DNA of 46,756 bases from Saprospiraceae bacterium UBA7328 (GTDB taxonomy: Bacteria > Bacteroidota > Bacteroidia > Chitinophagales > Saprospiraceae): the NCBI GenBank assembly GCA_002471345.1, contig DKPS01000164.1, forward strand, positions 1 through 46,756, given 5' to 3'. Position numbers and translations under genes: made by a program. A model generated the notes under the pieces. That model had not been told where the DNA came from and ran no database searches. It saw only the letters and a program-made list of their open reading frames with translations. Numbering within the stretch: the stretch's first letter is position 1; the number at the start of each line of letters is the position of its first letter. Below, piece by piece: positions 34,833-44,648 of the stretch.

Positions 34833-37800
34833 ATGGAGAAAATAGCACCATACAAATCAAAAAATAAAATAAGAGTCCTTACCTCAGGTTCTCTTTTTGA
34901 TGGACATGATGCTGCTATTAATATTATGAGGCGTATCATCCAGAAAACTGGTGCAGAGGTTATCCATTTAGGTCATAATAGACCTGTACATGAGATAGTA
35001 AATGCTGCCATTCAAGAAGATGTACAAGCAATAGCGATTACATCCTATCAAGGAGGTCACATTGAGTTTTTCAAATATGCCTATGATCTTTTAAAAGAGA
35101 AAGGTGCAGGACATATTAAGATTTTTGGTGGAGGCGGTGGTACTATTCTACCTTCTGAAATAGAAGAATTACATGAGTATGGTATCACAAGAATTTACTC
35201 TCCTGACGATGGCAGAAAATTGGGCCTTCAGGGGATGATCAATCATCTATTAGAACAAAGTGACTATCCAGTAGGAGCTCAGCTCAACGGTCAATTAAAA
35301 AGGATATCCCCTGATGCTCATGTAGAAATAGCTAGGCTTATTTCAGCTGTAGAAAACTATCCAGAAGAAAATAGAGAATGGGCAGCATCTCTTAAGATAG
35401 AAGTTGAAAAATCTAATGTTCCTGTTTTAGGAATTACAGGTACAGGAGGAGCAGGAAAATCTAGTTTGGTTGACGAATTAGTACTCAGATACCTTCAGTT
35501 ATATACGGATAAGACATTGGGAATTATATCAGTGGATCCATCTAAAAGAAAAACTGGTGGTGCTCTTTTAGGTGATAGAATAAGGATGAATGCTATAAGC
35601 AATGACAGAGTCTTTATGCGTTCTCTGGCCACAAGACAGTACAATCTTGCTTTGAATAAGCACATTGATAGCACTATATCGATAATGAAAAAAGCAGGTT
35701 TTGATCTGATCATTCTCGAGACTTCTGGAATAGGACAGTCAGATAGTGAAATTGTCGATCATGCTGATTTATCTGTTTATGTGATGACCCCAGAATTTGG
35801 TGCCGCATCTCAGCTAGAAAAAATTGATATGCTTGATTTTGCGGATATGATTGCTATTAACAAGTTTGACAAGAGAGGAGCTCAAGATGCCTTGAGAGAT
35901 GTTAAAAAACAATATCAACGGAATCATGATCTTTGGGAACAATCATTAGATGAGATGCCAGTTTATGGCTCTATTGCCTCGCAATTCAATGATCCAGGGG
36001 TAAATCGCCTCTTCAATGAGCTGATGCAGCATCTTTTTCCTACGGATTTTAAACCTGAAAATGTAAAGGGAGAAAGTGAGAAACAATATATAATACCTCC
36101 ACCAAGAGTGAGATATCTATCAGAGATAACTGAAGCTATAAGGAAATACGATAGGGAGACTGTAGAACAATCGAATATTGCGAGAACGCTTTTTGGATTA
36201 GAAATAAGTAAAAAAGTACTATCAGGACAAAATAATGTGGTTTATGCCTTGAATGAAAAACAGAGTGAATTAGAGTCTGATCTTAGCAGGGAGAATAGAC
36301 AGACTTTAGAAGAATGGGATGAAAAGAAAGCAGCTTATGATGAAGATGTCTTCACTTACAAAGTGAGAGGTAAAGAAATTAAAGTAGATAATTTCACCAC
36401 ATCATTATCTCACAATAAAATACCCAAAGTCATCCTACCAAAATTCAAGGATTGGGGCGAGATATTGAGATGGGTAAGACAAGAAAACGTGCCGGGAGAA
36501 TTCCCTTACACGGCGGGTGTGTTTCCATTTAAAAGAAAAGGAGAAGATCCTACAAGGATGTTTGCAGGAGAAGGCGGACCTGAACGAACGAATAAGAGAT
36601 TCCACTACCTTTCTCAAGGGATGCCTGCAAAAAGGCTTTCTACAGCTTTTGATTCTGTAACACTTTATGGAAATGATCCTGATCATAGACCTGACATCTA
36701 TGGTAAAGTGGGAAATTCAGGAGTAAATATCAGTTCGCTCAATGATGCAAAAAAGCTCTACTCAGGATTCGATCTTTGTGATCCAAAGACATCTGTGTCA
36801 ATGACTATAAACGGTCCCGCTGCGACCATTTGTGCATTTTTTATGAATGCCGCTATTGATCAGCAATGTGAACTTTATATTAAAGAGAATGGTCTTGAAG
36901 GATCAGTCGAATCAAAATTCAAAGAACTCTATGACAATCAAGAAATAGAAAGGCCAATTTATAAAGGTGAATTGCCAGAAGGAAATGATGGACTCGGATT
37001 GATGCTATTAGGCCTCACTGGAGATCAAGTATTAGAACCTAAAGTTTATGTTGAATTAAAAGAGAAAGCATTAAAGGCCGTACGAGGGACAGTTCAAGCT
37101 GATATACTCAAAGAAGATCAAGCACAAAATACATGCATTTTCTCCACTGAGTTTTCACTTAAGCTAATGGGTGATGTTCAGCAATATTTCATAGTTCATC
37201 AAGTAAGGAATTTCTATTCCGTTTCTATATCGGGGTATCACATTGCAGAAGCAGGAGCTAACCCTATTACGCAGCTGGCACTTACTCTTTCTAATGGATT
37301 CACTTTTGTAGAATACTACCTTTCAAGAGGAATGGATATCAATGACTTTGCGCCTAATTTATCCTTCTTCTTCTCCAATGGAATAGATCCAGAATATGCT
37401 GTGATTGGTCGGGTTGCAAGGAGAATATGGGCAAAAGCTATGAGAGAAAAATATGGAGCGAATGATCGATCTCAAAAACTTAAATACCATATTCAGACAT
37501 CTGGAAGATCACTGCATGCTCAAGAGATAGATTTCAATGATATACGCACCACATTACAGGCACTTTATGCTATTTATGATAATTGTAATTCTCTTCACAC
37601 CAATGCTTACGATGAAGCTATTACCACGCCTACAGAAGATAGCGTAAGAAGAGCTGTGGCGATACAGATGATTATTAATACCGAATTAGGACAAGCTAAG
37701 AATGAAAATCCATTGCAAGGGTCATTCATTATTGAAGAATTGACAGATCTAGTAGAAGAAGCTGTTTTGGTTGAATTTGATAAAATCACAGAACGAGGAG

Positions 37801-38183
37801 GCGTTCTCGGAGCTATGGAAACCATGTATCAGCGCAGTAAAATACAAGAAGAGAGCCTCTATTACGAAACATTAAAACATACAGGTGAATACCCTATCAT
37901 TGGTGTTAATACATTCCTTTCATCTAAAGGATCACCTACTGTTATTCCAGATGAAGTGATTAGGGCTACCACAGAAGAGAAAGAACTACAAATAAGTAAT
38001 TTAAAGGTTCTTCATACTCTAAATCAGAATCAATCATCACTTGCTATTAAGAACCTTCAGGAAGCTGCTGTGGCCAACCATAATGTATTTGAACAATTGA
38101 TAGAAGCAGTTAAGATTTGTACGTTGGGTCAGATTACAGATGCTCTGTTTGCTGTGGGAGGGCAGTATCGACGGGGTATGTAA
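34833..38183 (+). CDS. icmF: Fused isobutyryl-CoA mutase IcmF
   Basis: A 1116-residue, adenosylcobalamin-dependent mutase with its own G-protein chaperone. The B12-binding domain (about 10-145) has '[14 protein letters not shown]' with base-off ligand H25. The MeaB-like GTPase (about 180-420) has Walker A GTGGAGKS at 203-210. The substrate-binding mutase domain (about 540-1116) has 'PYTAGVFPF' and '[10 protein letters not shown]'. By eye, the residue matching the substrate Tyr of methylmalonyl-CoA mutase is Phe577 ('RMFAGEGG') and the one matching its Arg is Gln765 ('QAQNTC'); Phe/Gln is the isobutyryl-CoA signature. It interconverts isobutyryl-CoA and n-butyryl-CoA in branched-chain acyl metabolism. 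It appears monocistronic. Confidence 0.96.
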   Translation: MEKIAPYKSKNKIRVLTSGSLFDGHDAAINIMRRIIQKTGAEVIHLGHNRPVHEIVNAAIQEDVQAIAITSYQGGHIEFFKYAYDLLKEKGAGHIKIFGGGGGTILPSEIEELHEYGITRIYSPDDGRKLGLQGMINHLLEQSDYPVGAQLNGQLKRISPDAHVEIARLISAVENYPEENREWAASLKIEVEKSNVPVLGITGTGGAGKSSLVDELVLRYLQLYTDKTLGIISVDPSKRKTGGALLGDRIRMNAISNDRVFMRSLATRQYNLALNKHIDSTISIMKKAGFDLIILETSGIGQSDSEIVDHADLSVYVMTPEFGAASQLEKIDMLDFADMIAINKFDKRGAQDALRDVKKQYQRNHDLWEQSLDEMPVYGSIASQFNDPGVNRLFNELMQHLFPTDFKPENVKGESEKQYIIPPPRVRYLSEITEAIRKYDRETVEQSNIARTLFGLEISKKVLSGQNNVVYALNEKQSELESDLSRENRQTLEEWDEKKAAYDEDVFTYKVRGKEIKVDNFTTSLSHNKIPKVILPKFKDWGEILRWVRQENVPGEFPYTAGVFPFKRKGEDPTRMFAGEGGPERTNKRFHYLSQGMPAKRLSTAFDSVTLYGNDPDHRPDIYGKVGNSGVNISSLNDAKKLYSGFDLCDPKTSVSMTINGPAATICAFFMNAAIDQQCELYIKENGLEGSVESKFKELYDNQEIERPIYKGELPEGNDGLGLMLLGLTGDQVLEPKVYVELKEKALKAVRGTVQADILKEDQAQNTCIFSTEFSLKLMGDVQQYFIVHQVRNFYSVSISGYHIAEAGANPITQLALTLSNGFTFVEYYLSRGMDINDFAPNLSFFFSNGIDPEYAVIGRVARRIWAKAMREKYGANDRSQKLKYHIQTSGRSLHAQEIDFNDIRTTLQALYAIYDNCNSLHTNAYDEAITTPTEDSVRRAVAIQMIINTELGQAKNENPLQGSFIIEELTDLVEEAVLVEFDKITERGGVLGAMETMYQRSKIQEESLYYETLKHTGEYPIIGVNTFLSSKGSPTVIPDEVIRATTEEKELQISNLKVLHTLNQNQSSLAIKNLQEAAVANHNVFEQLIEAVKICTLGQITDALFAVGGQYRRGM

Positions 38184-38376
38184 TGCTGCTAAAAGCAAGG
38201 AAAAAAATATAGAGACTAAAAGTCGATATATTGAACTTTTGACTCTCTATGTAAACCTATCCTTTGAAGAGAGGTTAAGAAAATGTAAATCTGCCAGACG
38301 ATCAAGAAATCATTACATAAATAAACTCAGCTGAATATTCTAAATTTTGAATACCCCAATTCAGTTAGAATAGATC

Positions 38377-39840
38377 ATGTCATTTATTATTGCAATAAAT
38401 AATTTGAATACTGCAATGTTTAGAGTAGTAAATTGTTCTACATGTTCTGTTGTTTCAAATCTTGAATATTTTATAGACACTGACCCAGGATATGGAGCAG
38501 CTACTAGTTTGAGCGCACCTAGTTCTTTAAATTTTAGCAGAAATTATACTATCTCCCTTGGTAGTATTTCTCCAGGCATCCACACCCTATATATCCGCGC
38601 TAAAAACGAAAACGGAGATTGGAGTTTCACACAAAAAAGATCATTTTATGTCTTTGAAGGGAGCAGTTCAGGCACGTCGGATCTTGATTATTTAGAATAC
38701 TTCATAGACACAGACCCTGGATATGACAATGGAAATCCACTTGGCGTGTCCAATGGTACTGAGTCAGATGCCAATTATACAATCAACTTAACTGGAATTA
38801 ATCTAGGCATACATACCTTATATGTAAGAGCTAAGAATAAAAATGGCGTATGGAGTTTTATTCAGAAAAGATCTTTCTACGTTTTCGATGGAGGAGTAGC
38901 TGGCACTTCAGAATTAGATTATCTAGAATATTTTATTGACGCAGATCCAGGTTATGACAATGGAGAACCACTAGGAGTATCCAATAGCACCGACTCAGAT
39001 GCCAATTATACAATAGATTTAAATGGACTCGCTCCAGGTATACACACTTTGTACGTACGAGCAAAAAATCAAAGCGGCCTATGGAGCTTTATCCAGAAAA
39101 GAATGTTTTATGTATTTGAAGGAAGTGGTTTGGAAGAACCAGAGATCGTTGAAATAGAATATTACATTGACGATGAACCAGGTCTGGGAAATGCTAGTAA
39201 AATAGCATTTACTCCAGATGATACCGTAGAGGTTAATCTGAGTCTAAATGCTGCTGACTTCACAGGCAACAATTTCATTTATGTTAGAGCAAAAGATAAT
39301 TATGGCAGATGGAGTTTTACTGTAAGAGACACATTAAACTGGACAGACAACATGATAGACTTAATGCCAAGGACAGAGCAACAAGCCAGTACAGGTGATC
39401 CAATCACGAATATAGAATGGGACACCATTAATAATGTTGAAATGGTCAATGTCGATTTAGTGACAAGAAATGGAGAATTTGTAAGAAGAATTGCCATCAA
39501 TGTTGACCCTGGAAGCAATATCGCATCATGGGTCATACCCGTTTCTGTACCAGATGGAGAATACAAAATCAAAGTATACGATAGCACAGAACCAACCATT
39601 TTTGACATATCTTCTAATACGATAAATATAACAGCAGTATGTATGGAAGAACTCGATATCAGAACTCAAGATGAAATCTATGGAGAATACAAAGCCGAGA
39701 TGATGATTATGTCAGACGGTAGAGTAGAGGGTCTAACTCCAACTCTTTTTTCTTCACCAAATATCGAACTAGATGGCGGATTTGAGGTGCCTTTGGGAGC
39801 ACTATTTGAGGCGATGGTAGAGGGATGTAATAATGATTAA
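38377..39840 (+). CDS. Cell-surface repeat protein lacking a visible signal peptide
   Basis: A 487-residue protein with four tandem repeats of exactly 77 residues, starting at about residues 29, 106, 183 and 260. Each opens with 'LEYFIDTDPGY'-like sequence and closes with 'GIHTLYVRAKNxxGxWSF'. After them comes a beta-sandwich ('TGDPITNIEWDTINNVEMVN') and a C-terminal 'IELDGGFEVPLGALFEAMVEG' motif, common at the ends of Bacteroidota surface proteins. Such proteins are normally exported, but here the ATG leads straight in with no convincing signal peptide, and the upstream frame is closed by a TAG at 38371. The 193 bases before it hold no hydrophobic leader in any frame. The gene may have lost its 5' end. 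Confidence 0.7.
   Translation: MSFIIAINNLNTAMFRVVNCSTCSVVSNLEYFIDTDPGYGAATSLSAPSSLNFSRNYTISLGSISPGIHTLYIRAKNENGDWSFTQKRSFYVFEGSSSGTSDLDYLEYFIDTDPGYDNGNPLGVSNGTESDANYTINLTGINLGIHTLYVRAKNKNGVWSFIQKRSFYVFDGGVAGTSELDYLEYFIDADPGYDNGEPLGVSNSTDSDANYTIDLNGLAPGIHTLYVRAKNQSGLWSFIQKRMFYVFEGSGLEEPEIVEIEYYIDDEPGLGNASKIAFTPDDTVEVNLSLNAADFTGNNFIYVRAKDNYGRWSFTVRDTLNWTDNMIDLMPRTEQQASTGDPITNIEWDTINNVEMVNVDLVTRNGEFVRRIAINVDPGSNIASWVIPVSVPDGEYKIKVYDSTEPTIFDISSNTINITAVCMEELDIRTQDEIYGEYKAEMMIMSDGRVEGLTPTLFSSPNIELDGGFEVPLGALFEAMVEGCNND
38461..39330 (+). repeat. Four tandem coding repeats of 231 bp (77 residues)
   Basis: Units begin at 38461, 38692, 38923 and 39154. Units 2 and 3 are the most alike, including D-N-G-x-P-L-G-V-S-N and D-A-N-Y-T-I blocks, while unit 4 has diverged most. 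The strict 231-bp period suggests growth by unequal crossing-over, and copy number may vary between strains. Confidence 0.85.
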
Positions 39841-39860
39841 TTTATACTGGTGGAGTAACT

Positions 39861-39878
39861 CTGATTATGAGGAATCAG
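39861..39878. terminator. Possible shared terminator hairpin
   Basis: CTGATT and AATCAG flank ATGAGG, and outer GGAG/CTCC bases could extend the stem. It lies between the convergent surface-repeat and helicase genes and overlaps the helicase stop codon. No long T-tract is present on the plus strand, so it is a weak call. Confidence 0.3.
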
Positions 39879-42331
39879 CTCTCCCCCCTTTTCCATTCCA
39901 TATAACAAGTGACCATCCTCAAATCACCATAACTATACCCATCTCCTAATTTACCCATTGCTATACCAAAGGACTTATCATCAACCCCTTCAAAATAAGC
40001 TAAGGCTTTACTCAATTTATCTTTATCGATAAATGACTTAATATCCAATTCTCCAGACCTCACACCCATTGCCAGATGACTTTCAATAGTACTTAGAGCT
40101 AAGTCTCTGTCTTTAGAGATTTCATTAATTGACATTCCATTTTTATACATGGAGATAGATAGTGATTGAGATGCTCCTTTCTCTGCTCTTTCTTTTCTAG
40201 GTTTTTTAGAGGCATGAGTCAACTGATCACCTTCTAGTTTTTGATCTTCACAATATTCTTTAATCATCTCTATGATTTCATCACCGTATTTGTCAATTTT
40301 CTTTTTGCCAAAACCATAGACTCTTTTAAGGCTTTCTATACTTAGAGGAAGTACTATAGTGAGTTCAATTAGTGATTTGACTTGGGCAACCATATATGGA
40401 TCTATATCTGTTGCCTCTGCTTCTTCATCTCTCCACTTTCTGAGTTTTTCATAAAGGTCTTTGTGCTTGATGTCAACGAGTGATTTTTGTGAAGTCCTTG
40501 AAGAAGAAGTCTTTTTATCAAAATCAATTTCGGCATTGGCCCTAGTCGTAAGTATTGCTTGCACGTCAAATTTCTCCTTACAAATCTCAAAACAGACCTT
40601 TTTCAGATGGACTTCTTTCTTTAGGGCTTCCATTCTGGTTTTCACCTTTTTTCTAACATCACTATTATCAGTTGTAATTGGTATGGCTAATAATGAAGGA
40701 CTAATCTTAGTCTTGAATTGATTTAGAAAGTAATGACTGGCTTTTTGTACTCTTTCTATAATTTCTTGATTTTCAGATGGTAGTAAGGGGTTTAGAAAGT
40801 ATTTATCTAACTGTGGAGCAAATTTTAATCCTATAACATATACTTCTTTATTGATCACTTCTCCTATGGCTACCACCTTTTTCTTCTCACCTCCGTGTAG
40901 TACATTTTCTGATTCTATGATTATACGCAATAATGAACGGAGTGCTAAATCAAGTGAAGCGAAATCAAAAAGATCTCTCAGAAGATATTGTTCAAAGTCT
41001 CTCTTCCCAGCGGTCAGAGCATTTTCATCAGGTGCATTTTGTGTGGCATTCTGTTCAAATGATTGTATTACCCTGTCTGTCTTTACACTTTCTGAATCAA
41101 TCTGGGATAACAATGTGATGCCTTCAAAAGTCCGACATCTGCTCAGAGCTACATACACCTGACCATGAGCAAATGCAGCAGCAGCATCTATGACCACTTT
41201 ATCAAAAGTGAGTCCTTGACTTTTATGGATAGTTATAGCCCATGCCAATCTTAAAGGATGTTGAGTAAATGTGCCAATAACTTCTTCTTCAATGAGTTTA
41301 GTCTTATCATTCAACTCATATTTTGTGTTCTGCCAAGTAAGTGGTACGACCTTTATTTCTTGTTCTTGATCATCTATTACAGTTATTTCATCACTTTGTA
41401 TACCCGTTATCTTTGCCAACTTCCCATTGTAATAAAGCTTCTCTTCCGATAGATCATTTTTCACGAACATCACTTGAGCGCCTATTTTAAATTCTAATTC
41501 TTCATCATTTGGATAGGCATGTTCAGGGAAAGTGCCCTCAACCTCTGCTTTGAAGCGACGCAGTTTGAGGTTTATATCTCTGAGCCTATTTTGGTTAATA
41601 CTTTTAGCTGTAGCCACATGAGATGTAAGTGTAATAGTACTTTCTGGTGTTTTATTTGGATTGGATTCAAATCTAGAATTCAGGGTTTGAATTACAGATT
41701 GATCCATCTCATTATTCCTAATTTTATTGAGAAGATTGATAAATGTAGGATCAGATTGTCTATAGATATGTTTGAGTTCTATAGTTATCATATATGTTCT
41801 TTTCAGTGCCTGACTTCCAAAAAAATACATTGAATCATAATGTGGTCTAAGCAGATTCCATTCTTCATGTTTTACTACTGGAGGAAGTTGATGCAAATCA
41901 CCAATCATAAGAAGTTGGACTCCGCCAAAAGGAGAAGTATTTCTACGATATCTCTGTAGGGTTTCATCTATTCCATCCAGCACATCAGCTCGGACCATAC
42001 TGATTTCATCGATGATTAAAAGATCCAGACTTTTGAGTAAGTTAATCTTAGACTTTTTGAATTTCTTTTCTTTGGATTGATCTCTCTTTTGACCAGGAAT
42101 AAGTGGTCCAAAAGGCAACTGAAATAGAGAGTGAATTGTCACGCCACGAGCATTAATGGCGGCAACACCAGTAGGTGCTACTACTGCTGATCTTTTTTTT
42201 GATTGTTTGAGTAAGTTGTGAAGGAAGGTCGTCTTACCAGTGCCAGCCTTCCCTGTTAGGAAGATATGCTTATTCGTCTCATTGACAAATCGATTTGCTA
42301 GGTCAAGTTGTGGGTTGGGAGGTTGTTCCAA
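39875..42331 (-). CDS. Pif1/RecD-like DNA helicase with HRDC and C-terminal HTH domains
   Basis: An 818-residue superfamily 1 helicase. Walker A GKAGTGKT is at 27-34, Walker B 'LLIIDEIS' at about 104-111, then 'GDLHQLPPV' (motif III), a UvrD-like C-terminal motif 'AWAITIHKSQGLTFDKVVID' and 'VYVALSRCR'. After the helicase core, an HRDC domain (about 620-700, 'YGFGKKKIDKYGDEIIEMI') and a winged HTH_40-type domain (about 740-810, 'YKNGMSINEISKDRDLALST') follow, as in RecQ-like tails. It likely unwinds DNA during replication or repair. The start is TTG; no in-frame ATG lies between it and the upstream stop. It is convergent with the surface-repeat gene. Confidence 0.93.
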   Translation of the reverse strand: MEQPPNPQLDLANRFVNETNKHIFLTGKAGTGKTTFLHNLLKQSKKRSAVVAPTGVAAINARGVTIHSLFQLPFGPLIPGQKRDQSKEKKFKKSKINLLKSLDLLIIDEISMVRADVLDGIDETLQRYRRNTSPFGGVQLLMIGDLHQLPPVVKHEEWNLLRPHYDSMYFFGSQALKRTYMITIELKHIYRQSDPTFINLLNKIRNNEMDQSVIQTLNSRFESNPNKTPESTITLTSHVATAKSINQNRLRDINLKLRRFKAEVEGTFPEHAYPNDEELEFKIGAQVMFVKNDLSEEKLYYNGKLAKITGIQSDEITVIDDQEQEIKVVPLTWQNTKYELNDKTKLIEEEVIGTFTQHPLRLAWAITIHKSQGLTFDKVVIDAAAAFAHGQVYVALSRCRTFEGITLLSQIDSESVKTDRVIQSFEQNATQNAPDENALTAGKRDFEQYLLRDLFDFASLDLALRSLLRIIIESENVLHGGEKKKVVAIGEVINKEVYVIGLKFAPQLDKYFLNPLLPSENQEIIERVQKASHYFLNQFKTKISPSLLAIPITTDNSDVRKKVKTRMEALKKEVHLKKVCFEICKEKFDVQAILTTRANAEIDFDKKTSSSRTSQKSLVDIKHKDLYEKLRKWRDEEAEATDIDPYMVAQVKSLIELTIVLPLSIESLKRVYGFGKKKIDKYGDEIIEMIKEYCEDQKLEGDQLTHASKKPRKERAEKGASQSLSISMYKNGMSINEISKDRDLALSTIESHLAMGVRSGELDIKSFIDKDKLSKALAYFEGVDDKSFGIAMGKLGDGYSYGDLRMVTCYMEWKRGES

Positions 42332-42407
42332 GTTCGTCTTAATGTTATATGGCCTAATGTACTAAAATGTAGGTCTTCAAGAAAAAGAGTCTAGAAGTAT
42401 GAAGATT

Positions 42408-43637
42408 TTAAAACCGAGGATTAACAATATTATTATTAGCAGACCCAAAGCGATAGTTAAATCCAAAGTAGGAAAAATAGGTATAACTCGTATTTAACTG
42501 TCTATTCTGGAGGATGATATCCTGATCAGATATCTCTTCCTTTGTGATACTGATTCGATCACCTACGAATGAGAAAAACCCACCAAAATTGAGTCGTAGA
42601 CCTTTTACAATATTCAGTTCTACATTAGGATTAAAAGATATGCTGTATAGTTCGAGATCATGTAAATACTGATCAAACTCAATATCCATCGATATATCTC
42701 CCCACTTCTTAGTGATCTGATACTCTATATCTAAGCTGTGCCTAGCCAAAGTCTCTTTCATCTTATCAAAAATGGTGATCTCTGTGTAGTTTTGGTGGAC
42801 CATGCCAGCAGAATACAAAAAAGTCATTCTCCTGGTTACATTTTCAGAATAAGGATAGATATTGTACTCTATAGCTGGTCGTAGAAAAAGTTCAAAGTCT
42901 GTATTGCTAAAGGACGAAGACCCTGCTAATGTCCTTACTCCTACTGACCAATGGTCGCTTATAGATTTTACATATTGCAAAAAGCTTCGGTATCTTTTAT
43001 TTTGACTTTTCACTTCTTCTCCATCTGAAAGTGTAAACTTGGATTTATTAAAGTCATACCATGAGCTTGATATGATTTTATGATCCTCAGTGATTTGTGA
43101 TGCTGAGAACCGTATGAAATATCTCTGTTCGCTAAAGCTCTTTTCACCATTTACATTGAGGTTCATACTTGTATTGAAGGACCAATAGTTCCAAGGGTCA
43201 TTCACTTTTCTCGTGGTTGATGTAGCAGTGTCTTTTGGTAAATTATAGGTAATATCATCCAAAAGTGAAGTCTGAGTCAGAGCGACTAGAAGCCCTTTTT
43301 TGATGCTCTTTTTTAGAAGTTCACGTTCATCATTATTAGATATATTGGCTTCTTTGATATAGCTGATCGTATCAGCGCTCAAGTTGTCATAGCCATCATA
43401 TTGGAATATGAGTTGTATCTCTTCGGCACCGGCACTAGCTCTTTGAGATGTAAGCAGTACATATACATCTGCACCTTGCCTTTCAAACTTATAATTTACA
43501 AAGGTTATTTCTTGTTTCATATAGTCGCTGAAGCATCGCATCTGACAATCTAGAAAGACACTAGGTTTATCATCGACCGACTGACAAAATGTACTGAATG
43601 AGGTTATCGTTGCTAAAAGAAGTATGACGTTTTTCAC
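42408..43637 (-). CDS. Predicted outer-membrane beta-barrel protein of unknown function
   Basis: A 409-residue exported protein with a signal peptide (about 1-19, ending 'TFCQS'). The N-terminal part contains 'VFLDCQMRCFSDYMKQEITF' with a Cys pair, followed by 'DVYVLLTSQRASAGAEE', a block I have seen in uncharacterised Bacteroidota proteins. From about residue 150 to the end, the sequence alternates polar and aromatic residues ('RYFIRFSASQITEDHKIISS', 'YFSYFGFNYRFG'), ending in Phe after 'VNPRF', as in outer-membrane barrels assembled by BamA. No enzyme motif is visible. Its stop lies 76 bases before the helicase start on the same strand. Confidence 0.75.
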   Translation of the reverse strand: MKNVILLLATITSFSTFCQSVDDKPSVFLDCQMRCFSDYMKQEITFVNYKFERQGADVYVLLTSQRASAGAEEIQLIFQYDGYDNLSADTISYIKEANISNNDERELLKKSIKKGLLVALTQTSLLDDITYNLPKDTATSTTRKVNDPWNYWSFNTSMNLNVNGEKSFSEQRYFIRFSASQITEDHKIISSSWYDFNKSKFTLSDGEEVKSQNKRYRSFLQYVKSISDHWSVGVRTLAGSSSFSNTDFELFLRPAIEYNIYPYSENVTRRMTFLYSAGMVHQNYTEITIFDKMKETLARHSLDIEYQITKKWGDISMDIEFDQYLHDLELYSISFNPNVELNIVKGLRLNFGGFFSFVGDRISITKEEISDQDIILQNRQLNTSYTYFSYFGFNYRFGSANNNIVNPRF

Positions 43638-43765
43638 ATAGGGGAAACGCCAATTAATATATTTTATGATATCAAATATGTAAATGTTTGTTAATGAATG
43701 TAAATGTTGAATCGGAGTAATTGAATTTGATAAATTAGACTGACTTTTACAGTAAATATTAAGTC

Positions 43766-44614
43766 ATGCCTATGAAAAGGTCATATAGTAAAATTATTGA
43801 GGGATTTAACTCTTCTGACTTAGCTCAAGATGAATGGACACATGAGGCCCATCTTATGATGGCTGTACATTATGTCATTAAACATTTGCCCCAGAATATT
43901 CTTCCTGTCATAAGGAAAAAGATTAAAAAATTAAATGAATTTCATGGCACACCGAATACATTTGATTCTGGATATCATGAGTCCATCACTATTTTTTGGC
44001 TATACAATGCTTTTGTCTTTTGTACAAAAAATAAAGATCTCAATGAGGAAGAATTGATTAATGAGTTCATTTCCAATAAGGAAGGCGACAAAAGTTATCC
44101 ATTGAATTTTTATAGTAAAAAGGTCCTGTTTTCTACGGAAGCAAGACATCGATATATCATGCCTGATCTGAATGAATTAGACGTTGCTTTACCTCAAACT
44201 ATAGTTCATCATGGACATTTACTTGATAATCAATTTGTTGATCTCTTTGAAAGCTGTGAGCTTGACCCTAGTCTTTTTAGTCATGAAGCTCATCTAAGAT
44301 TAGCTTGGATATATATAAACAAATTTGAGTCTTCTGTTGCAGAAAAAAAGGTGTGTACAGCTATTCAAAATTTTGTGGCACATGTAGGCTCTCAGGACAA
44401 ATACCACCATACGCTTACTATGGCTGCTGTCAAAACAGTCTATCATTTTTATCAAAAATATGATACTGAAAATTTCTTTGATTTCATTTCTGAATTTCCA
44501 AAGGTCAAAAAAGACTTTAAATCTTTGATTGATTCTCATTATAGTCCTGAATTGATACAATCATCTTCAGCAAGAAGCATATTTTTAGAACCAGATCTAC
44601 TAGAGTATAGTTGA
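43766..44614 (+). CDS. Two-copy His-rich domain protein of unknown function
   Basis: A 282-residue cytosolic protein that is an internal duplication. Copy 1 (about 8-135) has W-T-H-E-A-H-L (H26, H29), 'SGYHESIT' (H71, E72), 'NFYSKKVLFSTEARHRY' and 'MPDLNEL'. Copy 2 (about 155-282) has F-S-H-E-A-H-L (H173, H176), 'DKYHHTLT' (H214, H215), 'SHYSPELIQSSSARSIFLEP' and 'PDLLEY'. The paired His positions suggest a metal site in each half. Single-domain homologues seem to exist, but I cannot name a function. It lies between the divergent barrel-protein gene and the esterase gene, which starts 34 bases after its stop, so co-transcription with the esterase is possible. Confidence 0.75.
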   Translation: MPMKRSYSKIIEGFNSSDLAQDEWTHEAHLMMAVHYVIKHLPQNILPVIRKKIKKLNEFHGTPNTFDSGYHESITIFWLYNAFVFCTKNKDLNEEELINEFISNKEGDKSYPLNFYSKKVLFSTEARHRYIMPDLNELDVALPQTIVHHGHLLDNQFVDLFESCELDPSLFSHEAHLRLAWIYINKFESSVAEKKVCTAIQNFVAHVGSQDKYHHTLTMAAVKTVYHFYQKYDTENFFDFISEFPKVKKDFKSLIDSHYSPELIQSSSARSIFLEPDLLEYS

Positions 44615-44648
44615 ATTTCACCTACATTAAAGGTCAAATCATCAATTA

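Noticed and set aside
38140..38334. 64-codon ORF starting inside the end of icmF
   Set aside because: The tail after the icmF stop ('LLTLYVNLSFEERLRKCKSA') looks protein-like but is short, has no motif and no start of its own.
40402..41833. Several ORFs opposite or out of frame within the helicase gene
   Set aside because: The helicase motifs are continuous across this span, so these are shadows.
43680..43715. Near-direct repeat of GTAAATGTT-like sequence upstream of the His-rich gene
   Set aside because: The copies are short and imperfect in AT-rich DNA and do not match a promoter or operator pattern I can name.
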